DNA of 64,000 bases, taken from contig CAWAGV010000001.1 of NCBI GenBank assembly GCA_963781725.1, positions 62,001 through 126,000 on the forward strand, given 5' to 3'. The stretch comes from BOG-931 sp963781725. Lineage in GTDB: Bacteria > Pseudomonadota > Alphaproteobacteria > Rhizobiales > Xanthobacteraceae. Position 1 is the stretch's first letter. The number at the start of each line of letters is the position of its first letter. A program made the position numbers and the translations under genes. The notes under the pieces are model-generated. The model did not search any database, had not been told where the DNA came from, and saw only the letters and a program-made list of their open reading frames with translations. Shown in pieces: positions 56,876 through 64,000 of this stretch.

Positions 56876-58159
56876 TTAGCGCTCATCCTCGCTCGGGATG
56901 GCGCGGTGGATGAGCGCCAACAGCGCCGCGACCAGGCAGCCGGCAACAATGCCGAAGGTCAAATCCTTCACCAGCGTCAGGCCGAAAGTCGTGATCAGCA
57001 CCAATCCGGTGCGCCAGTTGGCGAACAGGGCGACGAACTCGCGTTTCTCGGCCATGTTCCAGCACACGACGACGAGCACGCCGGCCAGCGCCGACAACGG
57101 AATGAAGCTCGCCAGCGGCGCCAGCGCCACCATGAAAACGAGAATGAAGGCGGCGTGGAGCATTCCGGACAGCGGACTGCGCGCTCCGGCGCGGATGTTC
57201 GTCGCCGTGCGCGCGATCGTGCCGGTGACGCTGATGCCGCCGAACACGGCGGACACCATGTTGGCGATGCCCTGCGCGACCACCTCCATGTTGTAGCGGT
57301 GCTTTCGCCCGGTCATGCCGTCGGCGACTTTTGCGGACAGCAGACTTTCCACGCCGCCAAGAAGCGTGAACGACAAGGCCGCGGGAAGCAGTTCGATCAA
57401 TCGCTGCGCCGTGAACAGCGGCATGTGCGGCATCGGCAGGCCGCTCGGGACGCCGCCGAAACGGCTGCCGATTGTCTCGATCGGCAAATGCAACAGGCGC
57501 GTGACCACGGAAGCGCATGCGACGGCGATCAACATCGCGGGCAAGGTCGGCCGCCAGCGTTGCAAGGCAAAGATCAATGCCGCCGACAGGGCTCCGAGGG
57601 CGAAAGCGGACAGATTGATCGTCGGCAGCGCCTGACCCAGCGCAATGAGCTTCGGAAAAAGCGGTCCCGGCTCCGCGCTGCTCAGCGTCAGGCCGCCGAG
57701 GTCCTTCAACTGGCTGGCGAGGATGGTGACGGCAATGCCGCAGGTAAAGCCGACGGTCACCGCGTGCGGAATATACCGAATCAGCGCGCCAAGCCTGAAC
57801 AACCCGACGACGGTGAGCAGCGCGCCCGACAGCAAGACGGTGGCAAGCAGCCCGTCCAGTCCGAATCTGGCGACCGTGGCGGACACCAGAACGATGAACG
57901 CGCCGGCGGGACCGCCGATCTGAAATCGGCTGCCGCCCAAAGCCGAGACCAGAAAGCCGCCGATGATGGACGTATAGAGACCGCGCACCGGTTCGACGCC
58001 GGACGCCACAGCAATGGCCATGGATAATGGCAGCGCCACCACCGCGACGGTGAGCGCGGCTGTGACGTCGCTGCGCAAGGCTTCGAAGCTGTAGCCTTCG
58101 GCAATGAGCGTAACGAGTTTGGGGCGGTAGAGATGAGCTGTGGCGGAACCGTCAGGCAT
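56876..58159 (-). CDS. SulP-family anion permease lacking the STAS domain
   Basis: The 427-residue membrane protein has the SulP core: DVTAALTVAVVALPLSMAIA, VEPVRGLYTSIIGGFLVSAL, GGSRFQIGGPAGAFIVLVSA and NMEVVAQGIANMVSAVFGGI with SVTGTIARTATNIRAGARSP. SulP proteins carry sulfate, bicarbonate or dicarboxylates. Most are about 550 residues with a C-terminal cytoplasmic STAS domain; this one stops right after the last membrane helices (ALIHRAIPSEDER). It is either a natural short form or a truncation. Confidence 0.88.
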   Translation of the reverse strand: MPDGSATAHLYRPKLVTLIAEGYSFEALRSDVTAALTVAVVALPLSMAIAVASGVEPVRGLYTSIIGGFLVSALGGSRFQIGGPAGAFIVLVSATVARFGLDGLLATVLLSGALLTVVGLFRLGALIRYIPHAVTVGFTCGIAVTILASQLKDLGGLTLSSAEPGPLFPKLIALGQALPTINLSAFALGALSAALIFALQRWRPTLPAMLIAVACASVVTRLLHLPIETIGSRFGGVPSGLPMPHMPLFTAQRLIELLPAALSFTLLGGVESLLSAKVADGMTGRKHRYNMEVVAQGIANMVSAVFGGISVTGTIARTATNIRAGARSPLSGMLHAAFILVFMVALAPLASFIPLSALAGVLVVVCWNMAEKREFVALFANWRTGLVLITTFGLTLVKDLTFGIVAGCLVAALLALIHRAIPSEDER

Positions 58160-58240
58160 TGCGGGACGCGATGTAAGTCAACGCCGCGCCGAATGCAAAT
58201 TTCTGCTTGTGGCACGCTCCGGACGTTTCTTTCTCCGCTC

Positions 58241-58296
58241 ATTCCCGCGAAGGCGGGAATCCAGTTCTTGCGCTGGGTCCCCGCTTTCGCGGGGAC
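58241..58296. repeat. two adjacent REP-like hairpins
   Basis: ATTCCCGC-GAAG-GCGGGAAT (58241-58260) and GTCCCCGC-TTTC-GCGGGGAC (58277-58296) are perfect stems placed side by side, as in BIME-like units. Confidence 0.85.
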
Positions 58297-58953
58297 GAGC
58301 GGAAAATGGCAGCCTTCTCAAATCACCCAAGGATCTGATTTGTTTGAACAAAAATTCGTTTGATGACGCTGCCGATGCGAATCAAAAACGTGTTTTGCGC
58401 GCGCAGAACAAAAATCGCCCCCCGCAAGTGCGCGATTTGTCTGCACAATTTTTTAGGCTTTGACTTCGCATTGGCGTTCTGAACATTCGCTCCCATCCCG
58501 CTCTTCGTGAGGGACGTCACCGCGGACGACGACTGACGGAGCGGGTGCGGGTTCTGCGGATGGAGGCTTGTCACTTCTGTTCGCAGGCGGCCCGGGCATC
58601 ATGCCCGTCCGGCACGTGTCCGGACTGCGAGGTGCTCGCTGCACTGGCGTCGGGGAGGCGCGTTGGCCTTTGATCCGGCGTTTCCAGGAAGCGCTGGCCC
58701 GGGCCGGGGCAGGATGAAAGTCCGGTCAATCCGCAGTGGAGCGCCGAAAGGCGAGCGGCCCTGTCAAAAGGGCCGCGGCTGTGCCTGGTAACGGGTGCAG
58801 CTCCCGACTACGCGCCGCTCGGCGCTCCGCTTCCCTTGTTTAAGGGAAGCAAACAACGTGGCCCCGCCGTGCATTCGGGGCAGATCATCGCCACGCGTGA
58901 CAACTGCGCGGATGCAATCGCATCGCGAGAACGGGAAGTGTTGTGCCTATTAC

Positions 58954-59093
58954 CCGTCATCCTGAGGTGCTCGGTGCGCAGCACCGAGCCTCGAAGGAGG
59001 CGGGCCGAGGCGCCGGGGCCGTCGTCCTTCGAGGGCCGCCGCGCTGCATCGAAGATGGGGTGTGGGCTCATGGCGGCCACCTCAGGATGACGG
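58954..59093. repeat. 140-bp long palindromic repeat element
   Basis: The ends CCGTCATCCTGAGGTG (58954-58969) and CACCTCAGGATGACGG (59078-59093) are perfect inverted repeats. Inside, CTCGAAGGA and TCCTTCGAG form a second nested pair. This CATCCTGAGG/CCTCAGGATG element is a known type of dispersed repeat in Bradyrhizobium relatives. Confidence 0.8.
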
Positions 59094-59117
59094 AAAGAGA
59101 GAAGGCGAGACTCAAAC

Positions 59118-59573
59118 ATGAAAACCAAACGTTCGAGCAACCGCAGCTTTCCCGGACGATTGACACTGGAGGAGTGGAGCACGCTGCCGGATCTCGGCCG
59201 TCGCGACATGATTCATCGCACGGCGTGTGAGGCGCTGGACTGTTACCGGCTCTGCGCCAGCAAACAGTGCCGGCGGCATCGCATCTGCTGCGGCGACGAT
59301 GCGAGGGATTGCGAGTTGCGGCTGTGGCGGCAGTCACAACGGAGGGTGATAGCACTGCAACGGGAATGTGGCCGGCTCCGCAATCTCGCCGCTCTGCGCG
59401 GCCCGGAGCGCAAGTCATCTAAAGACGCTCCCAAGAGCACCTTTTGGATGAGGGGCCTGGATGACCCATGGAACGCGCCGCCGAGCCCGTTCCGGGCGCG
59501 GCCGGCTGAGGTGGCTTCGGATTTGCTGCCTTGGAAACCCATCCGATCCGGACCGACCGGTGAGGGGGGATAA
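59118..59573 (+). CDS. Cys/Arg-rich hypothetical protein
   Basis: The 151-residue product has a central cysteine cluster, TACEALDCYRLCASKQCRRH, RICCGDDARDCELRLW, in an Arg-rich context. The C-terminus is Pro-rich. Six to seven clustered Cys suggest metal binding or a redox fold. Similar small proteins occur next to hppA-type regions in related bacteria by my recollection. Starts at ATG 59118; the ribosome site is weak. Confidence 0.55.
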   Translation: MKTKRSSNRSFPGRLTLEEWSTLPDLGRRDMIHRTACEALDCYRLCASKQCRRHRICCGDDARDCELRLWRQSQRRVIALQRECGRLRNLAALRGPERKSSKDAPKSTFWMRGLDDPWNAPPSPFRARPAEVASDLLPWKPIRSGPTGEGG

Positions 59574-59718
59574 AAAGGGCGCTGCCGTTGCATGGCGGGG
59601 GGTTTTTGGGTTATCTCCGCCCCAATTTCCGCCGAAGGCGCACTGCTTTGCGCGCGGGCATGTTCTCACGGGCCAGCGTCCCTGTTTGGCCCCTCAAACG
59701 ACAACCGGGGTCGATGCA

Positions 59719-61851
59719 ATGGAAACTTTGTGGCTCATCGTCATTTGCGGCGCTTTGGCCGTGGTTTACGCCATCTGGGCAACGCGCTCGGTGCTGGCTT
59801 CGGATGCCGGCAGCGAGAAAATGCAGGAGATCGCCGCCGCCGTCCGTGAGGGCGCGCAGGCCTATCTGAAGCGCCAATATTCCACCATCGCCATCGTCGG
59901 CATCGTCATCTTCCTCATCGTCGGCTATTTCCTCGGCTGGCTGGTCGCCATCGGCTTTGCGGTCGGCGCGATCCTTTCCGGCGCGGCCGGCTTCATCGGC
60001 ATGAATGTCTCGGTGCGCGCCAACGTGCGCACCGCACAGGCCGCGACCAAGTCGCTGGCCGGCGGCCTTGAACTCGCTTTCAAGTCGGGCGCCATCACCG
60101 GCATGCTGGTTGCCGGCCTCGCGCTGCTCGGCGTCACGCTCTATTTCGGCTTCCTGATCGGCACGCTGCACATGGCGCCGAACGACCGCGAGGTGATCGA
60201 CTCGCTGGTGGCGCTCGGCTTCGGCGCGTCGCTGATTTCGATCTTCGCCCGTCTTGGCGGCGGCATCTTCACCAAGGGCGCCGATGTCGGCGGCGATCTG
60301 GTCGGCAAGGTCGAGGCCGGTATTCCGGAAGACGATCCGCGCAACCCGGCGACCATCGCCGACAACGTGGGTGACAATGTCGGCGACTGCGCCGGCATGG
60401 CGGCCGACCTGTTCGAGACCTATGCGGTGACCACGGTTGCGACCATGGTGCTGGCGGCGATCTACTTCGCCTCCGCGGGGCCCGCGCTGCTGCTGACCAT
60501 GATGACGCTGCCGCTTGCCATCGGCGGCGTCTGCATCATCACCTCGATCATCGGCACCTTCTTCGTCAAACTGTCGGCCGGCGGCAATCCGTCGATCATG
60601 GGCGCGCTCTACAAGGGCCTGATCGTGACGGCGATCCTGTCGCTGATCGGCATCGCCGGCGTGATCTACCAGCTGATCGGCTTCGGCCCGCTCGCCGGCG
60701 TGAAGTACACCGGCATGTCGCTCTATCTGTGCGGCATCGCCGGCCTCGTCGTCACCGGCCTGATCATCTGGATCACCGAATACTACACCGGCACCGACTT
60801 CCGTCCGGTGAAGTCGATTGCCGCGGCCTCGGTCACCGGCCACGGCACCAACGTCATCCAGGGCCTCGCCATCTCGATGGAATCGACGGCGGCTCCGGCC
60901 ATCGTCATCATCGCCGGCATCCTCGTCACCTATTCGTTCGCCGGCCTGTTCGGCATCGCCATTGCGGTGACCACCATGCTGGCGCTGGCCGGCATGATCG
61001 TCGCGCTCGACGCCTTCGGTCCGGTCACCGACAATGCCGGCGGCATCGCCGAAATGGCCGGCCTGCCGAAGGAAGTGCGCAAGGCGACCGACGCGCTCGA
61101 TGCGGTCGGCAACACCACCAAGGCGGTGACCAAGGGCTACGCCATCGGTTCGGCCGGCCTCGGCGCGCTGGTGCTGTTCGCGGCCTACAACGAAGACCTG
61201 AAGTTCTTCGTCAGCGGCGCGGCGCAGCATCCGTACTTCCAGGGCGTGGCTCCGGACTTCTCGCTGACCAATCCGTATGTCGTCGCCGGCCTGTTATTCG
61301 GCGGCCTGCTGCCGTATCTGTTCGGCGCCATGGGCATGACGGCGGTCGGCCGCGCGGCGGCTTCGATCGTTGAGGAAGTGCGCCGCCAGTTCAAGGAGCG
61401 GCCCGGCATCATGCAGGGCCGGGACAAGCCGGACTACGGCCGCGCCGTCGACATGCTGACGCGCGCCGCGATCAAGGAAATGATCGTGCCGTCGCTGTTG
61501 CCGGTGCTGTCCCCGATCGTGGTGTACTTCGTCATCTACTTCGTCGCCGGCGGCGGCACGGCCGGCAAGTCGGCGGCGTTCTCGGCGCTCGGCGCGATGC
61601 TGCTCGGCGTCATCGTCACCGGACTGTTCGTCGCCATCTCGATGACGTCAGGCGGCGGCGCCTGGGATAACGCCAAGAAGTACATCGAGGACGGCCATTA
61701 CGGCGGCAAGGGCTCCGACGCCCACAAGGCCGCGGTGACCGGCGACACGGTCGGCGATCCCTACAAGGACACCGCGGGTCCGGCGGTGAACCCGATGATC
61801 AAGATCACCAACATCGTGGCGCTGTTGCTGCTCGCGGTGCTGGCGCACTGA
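59719..61851 (+). CDS. hppA: membrane-bound proton-pumping pyrophosphatase
   Basis: The 710-residue, about 16-helix enzyme couples PPi hydrolysis to proton export. The catalytic loops are GADVGGDLVGKVEAGIPEDD and ADNVGDNVGDCAGMAADLFE, then TDNAGGIAEMAGLPKEVRK and the C-terminal ISMTSGGGAWDNAKKYIEDG with DTVGDPYKDTAGPAVNPMIK. GNTTKAVTKGYAIGSAGL carries Lys where K+-dependent enzymes have Ala, so it should be of the K+-insensitive H+ type. ATG 59719 starts the first helix. Confidence 0.96.
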   Translation: METLWLIVICGALAVVYAIWATRSVLASDAGSEKMQEIAAAVREGAQAYLKRQYSTIAIVGIVIFLIVGYFLGWLVAIGFAVGAILSGAAGFIGMNVSVRANVRTAQAATKSLAGGLELAFKSGAITGMLVAGLALLGVTLYFGFLIGTLHMAPNDREVIDSLVALGFGASLISIFARLGGGIFTKGADVGGDLVGKVEAGIPEDDPRNPATIADNVGDNVGDCAGMAADLFETYAVTTVATMVLAAIYFASAGPALLLTMMTLPLAIGGVCIITSIIGTFFVKLSAGGNPSIMGALYKGLIVTAILSLIGIAGVIYQLIGFGPLAGVKYTGMSLYLCGIAGLVVTGLIIWITEYYTGTDFRPVKSIAAASVTGHGTNVIQGLAISMESTAAPAIVIIAGILVTYSFAGLFGIAIAVTTMLALAGMIVALDAFGPVTDNAGGIAEMAGLPKEVRKATDALDAVGNTTKAVTKGYAIGSAGLGALVLFAAYNEDLKFFVSGAAQHPYFQGVAPDFSLTNPYVVAGLLFGGLLPYLFGAMGMTAVGRAAASIVEEVRRQFKERPGIMQGRDKPDYGRAVDMLTRAAIKEMIVPSLLPVLSPIVVYFVIYFVAGGGTAGKSAAFSALGAMLLGVIVTGLFVAISMTSGGGAWDNAKKYIEDGHYGGKGSDAHKAAVTGDTVGDPYKDTAGPAVNPMIKITNIVALLLLAVLAH

Positions 61852-61881
61852 GCGCGGGAAACTGGTTTGAACTAATGCGTC

Positions 61882-61904
61882 ATGGCCGGGCTTGTCCCGG
61901 CCAT
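61882..61904. repeat. REP-like palindrome after hppA
   Basis: ATGGCCGGG-CTTGT-CCCGGCCAT is a perfect 9-bp stem, followed by CTCGTTTC. It is a common Rhizobiales intergenic palindrome and may also act as the hppA terminator. Confidence 0.75.
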
Positions 61905-61984
61905 CTCGTTTCTAGTGGCACTAAGCCAAAGGATCGGGATGGAACAGGTGCGGGCATGACAAGAATGCTGGCGGAGTTCTCGGC

Positions 61985-62461
61985 TTACGAGCCCTTGTTC
62001 TGGATCGTGCGGAAGATGTAGCCGATGAAGGTGTTTTCGCTGCCGCTGGTCGGCGTGGTGTTGCTGACGAAGTCGAACACCTTGCCGTCCTTCATGCCGT
62101 ATTCGGCGAGCCGCTGAACTTTCCGGTTGCGGTCGAAATAGACGGCGAACACGCGTTGATCGGTGATTTTGGTCGGCATGAAGGAGATCGGGCGATCGGC
62201 GCGCTGCGAGATGTAATAGAACGCTTCGCCGCTGACGGTCGCCACGGTCGATGGCGTGCCGAGAACCAGCAGCACCTGCTCCTGCGACGCGCCGAGCGGA
62301 ATTTGCTCCAGCGCATTGTCGGGCAGGACGTAGCCGCGCTGGAACGTCTCGCCGAAGCAGCCGCCCAGCAACAGCGCAAGCGAAACCGCCGCGACGGAAG
62401 CCGTCGCGCGCCGCTTGCCGGCACTGTGCCTGTAGCTACCCCACACTTTCGAACAGCCCAT
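61985..62461 (-). CDS. bamE: outer-membrane assembly lipoprotein BamE
   Basis: The protein of about 158 residues has a lipobox LLGGC after a hydrophobic segment (TASVAAVSLALLLGGC). The SmpA/OmlA fold appears in FQRGYVLPDNALEQIPLGAS, QEQVLLVLGTPSTVATVSGE and RVFAVYFDRNRKVQRLAEYG. BamE is a small lipoprotein of the BAM complex. The start is uncertain (ATG 62461 or 62518); the shorter still leaves a long N-region. It is divergent from the ubiquinol-cytochrome c chaperone gene. Confidence 0.9.
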   Translation of the reverse strand: MGCSKVWGSYRHSAGKRRATASVAAVSLALLLGGCFGETFQRGYVLPDNALEQIPLGASQEQVLLVLGTPSTVATVSGEAFYYISQRADRPISFMPTKITDQRVFAVYFDRNRKVQRLAEYGMKDGKVFDFVSNTTPTSGSENTFIGYIFRTIQNKGS

Positions 62462-62551
62462 CTTGCGCCGAAACGCCGCGTGCCGTACGCCGAAACCCCG
62501 CGATTGGCAATTGGCCATCTTCGGCGCACATCAAGGAACCGGTCTATCCCC

Positions 62552-63097
62552 ATGATACTAGCGGGGTTTCGCCGCCGATCCCAAGCCCGCATTGTCGGCG
62601 CGCTTTATGGCGCCGTCGTGGCGCAGGCGCGCCGGCCGGCGTTCTACAAGGCGCTTGGCGTGCCGGACACGGTGGAAGGCCGGTTTGACATGCTGGTGCT
62701 GCATTTGGTGCTGCTGTTGCGCCGGCTGGGACAGGAGACGGAGTTGCGGCGCAGCCTTGGGCAAGACCTGTTCGACGCATTTTGCCGGGACCTCGACGCC
62801 AACTTGCGGGAAATGGGCGTCGGCGATCTCGCGGTGCCGAAGCGGATGCAGCGTTTCGCCGAAGCGTTTTATGGCCGCCAGGAGGCCTATGCTGCGGCGA
62901 TTGCATCGCCTGAACCGGAGGCCATTGAGAACGCGCTCGCGCGCAATATCTTTGCGGCAGACCCCGACGTGAACGCGGTTCGGCTGGCCGATTATGTGTG
63001 GACGGCGATGCGCGTCCTCGATGCGCAGCCGGACGATGTCCTGAACCGCGGTGCGGTGGTCTTTCCGGTGCCGGACCTTGCGTGGGAGGAGGCATGA
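62552..63097 (+). CDS. ubiquinol-cytochrome c chaperone family protein
   Basis: The 181-residue helical protein contains VVAQARRPAFYKALGVPDTV, EGRFDMLVLHLVLLLRRLGQ, LGQDLFDAFCRDLDANLREM, GVGDLAVPKRMQRFAEAFYG and LADYVWTAMRVLDAQP. This is the CBP3/UQCC1-like family that assists cytochrome bc1 assembly. Its stop overlaps the DUF177 start, so the two are coupled. Confidence 0.92.
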   Translation: MILAGFRRRSQARIVGALYGAVVAQARRPAFYKALGVPDTVEGRFDMLVLHLVLLLRRLGQETELRRSLGQDLFDAFCRDLDANLREMGVGDLAVPKRMQRFAEAFYGRQEAYAAAIASPEPEAIENALARNIFAADPDVNAVRLADYVWTAMRVLDAQPDDVLNRGAVVFPVPDLAWEEA

Positions 63098-63669
63098 TGG
63101 GCGAAGCCAAAGCACCGAAACCTGTGCCGTGGAGCGTACCGGTGACGCCGGACGATATTCCGGCCGAAACCGGCCGGCACTTCGATCTGGCCGCCGACGC
63201 GGACACACGCGCGGCCGTCGCCAGGGTTGCGGGCTTGCGGGATTTGCCGCGCCTGCAGGCAACTTTCGACGTGACGCGGCGCGGCCTGGAAGCGTTGCAT
63301 GTGGTCGGCCGGGTGTCGGCAACAGCCGGGCAAAACTGCGTGGTCACGCTCGAGCCGTTGACCTCCGAAGTGGAGGAAGGTGTCGACCTCGTCTTCGCGC
63401 CGCCGTCGCCGATGGTCCAGCAGCAGGCGGTCGCTGACGATGAGAACGGCGCCGCGAAACGGACGCGCCGGAACCTCGACGGCCCCGAACCATTGATCGG
63501 AGGGGCGGTCGATCTCGGTGCGCTGGCGACCGAATTCCTGATTCTCGGGCTCGACCCCTATCCACGCAAAGAGGGGGTGGTTTTCGAGCCGCCGCAAGAC
63601 ATCAAGCCGGATCCCGGACCGTTCGCCCCGCTGGCCGGACTGGTGGGTAAGGATCGCAATGAGCACTGA
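63094..63669 (+). CDS. DUF177/YceD-family protein
   Basis: The 191-residue protein (MMGEAKAPKPVPWSVPVTPD ...) has the YceD pattern LQATFDVTRRGLEALHVVGR, QNCVVTLEPLTSEVEEGVDL, IGGAVDLGALATEFLILGLD and PYPRKEGVVFE. YceD-type proteins lie next to rpmF or plsX and affect rRNA and membrane balance. GGAGGAGG precedes two adjacent ATGs (63094, 63097). It lies 89 bases before plsX. Confidence 0.9.
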   Translation: MMGEAKAPKPVPWSVPVTPDDIPAETGRHFDLAADADTRAAVARVAGLRDLPRLQATFDVTRRGLEALHVVGRVSATAGQNCVVTLEPLTSEVEEGVDLVFAPPSPMVQQQAVADDENGAAKRTRRNLDGPEPLIGGAVDLGALATEFLILGLDPYPRKEGVVFEPPQDIKPDPGPFAPLAGLVGKDRNEH

Positions 63670-63758
63670 CCCCGGTTGTGTCAGGGCGCCGAACCGCTAT
63701 TCTCGCCCGCTGCGCCAGCAACCCCCCACACAAGACATAAGGACCGCAAGGTCGCTGA

Positions 63759-64000
63759 ATGCCAGATAAGGTCCGCATTGCGCTCGATGCGATGGGGGGA
63801 GACCACGGCCCCAGTGTTGTCGTAGCCGGCGCCGACCTGGCGCTTTCGCGCCATCCTGAAAGCACGTTCGTGTTTTTCGGCAACGCTGCGCAGATCGCGC
63901 CGCTTCTGGACGCGCGGCCGGCGCTCAAGGCGGCATCGCGGATCGTTCATACCGAAGTGGCGATCCGCATGGAGGACAAGCCGAGCCAGGCGTTGCGCTA
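63759..64000 (+). CDS. plsX: phosphate acyltransferase PlsX, N-terminal part
   Basis: The window ends after 80 codons. The visible part, MPDKVRIALDAMGGDHGPSV then ADLALSRHPESTFVFFGNA and RIVHTEVAIRMEDKPSQALR, is diagnostic for PlsX, which makes acyl-phosphate from acyl-ACP for phospholipid synthesis. The order bamE / chaperone / DUF177 / plsX is conserved in the group. Confidence 0.95.
   Translation, partial: MPDKVRIALDAMGGDHGPSVVVAGADLALSRHPESTFVFFGNAAQIAPLLDARPALKAASRIVHTEVAIRMEDKPSQALR

Larger units (their letters stand above)
58160..59117. other. 958-base repeat-rich intergenic region
   Basis: No intact gene is supported. It contains paired REP-like hairpins (58241-58296), a stretch (about 58497-58870) that resembles a dispersed Bradyrhizobium sequence giving spurious Cys/Arg-rich open frames, and a 140-bp long palindromic element (58954-59093). 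Confidence 0.6.

Noticed and set aside
58740..58860. RNase P-like or other structured RNA (GATGAAAGTCCGG at about 58713)
   Set aside because: The short AAAGTCCGG match is not followed by the conserved helices of RNase P RNA; the stretch fits a dispersed repeat better.
59611..61230. 539-codon minus-strand open frame antisense to hppA
   Set aside because: hppA is unambiguous on the plus strand; the antisense frame has no features of its own.

Overview
The window reads as chromosomal DNA of an alphaproteobacterium of the order Hyphomicrobiales (Bradyrhizobium / Rhodopseudomonas / Xanthobacteraceae type). The reasons are its high GC content, the conserved core order glyA-nrdR-ribD-ribE-ribH-nusB-thiL, and further on hppA, bamE (opposite strand), a ubiquinol-cytochrome c chaperone, a DUF177 gene and plsX. 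The ldtR/ldtP pair, REP-like palindromes of the CCCGGCC and ATTCCCGC types, and many orphan transport and catabolic genes typical of that group fit the same assignment.

Layout. 0-13.7 kb: a mixed metabolic and transport region with a lipoprotein, a siderophore-interacting reductase, a Cys/His secreted protein, an LLM-class monooxygenase, an LTXXQ periplasmic protein, a BT1-type transporter, a fused TctA/TctB-like permease, cupins, an MHS-family symporter and rlmB. 13.79-20.1 kb: a tRNA-Tyr gene whose 3' end begins a 513-bp sequence that recurs 5,483 bp downstream. Each copy carries the C-terminal part of a tyrosine recombinase, so this is a decayed, probably tandem, tRNA-Tyr island. It carries small secreted proteins (one with a PAN/Apple-like domain, two related GG-G/CP-G-type proteins) and several gene wrecks. 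20.1-32.3 kb: an accessory region with an orphan Flp pilin, a Rap1a-like protein, a DUF3300 protein fused to an S74-type intramolecular chaperone domain, a FixK-like Crp/Fnr regulator, a histidine kinase with an ABC-substrate-binding-type sensor, two response regulators and an HlyD/YiaW-like export pair. Three FNR/FixK-type boxes (TTGAT-N4-(A/G)TCAA) lie among these genes and suggest low-oxygen control.

32.3-38.2 kb: a PPOX-fold protein divergent from a LysR regulator, ldtR-ldtP (cell-wall L,D-transpeptidase and its MarR-type regulator), a cupin and an amidohydrolase. 38.3-43.9 kb: the tightly packed serine/one-carbon, riboflavin and thiamine core operon, with several 4-bp stop/start overlaps. 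43.9-58.2 kb: transporters, an FMN-dependent 2-hydroxyacid oxidase, a stand-alone AceE-like ThDP enzyme, a class A beta-lactamase, two orphan solute-binding proteins, a DUF2283 pair, a second amidohydrolase whose 3' end is duplicated 1 kb downstream, and a SulP transporter without a STAS domain. 58.2-59.1 kb: a repeat-rich non-coding stretch. 59.1-64.0 kb: hppA, bamE, the ubiquinol-cytochrome c chaperone, DUF177 and the start of plsX, which runs off the window.

All identifications come from reading the sequence and protein motifs; no database search was possible. Start codons were chosen from Shine-Dalgarno spacing and family conventions. The best leads are the FixK-box cluster with its sensor/export genes, the DUF3300-S74 fusion, and the tRNA-Tyr island with its family of small secreted proteins.
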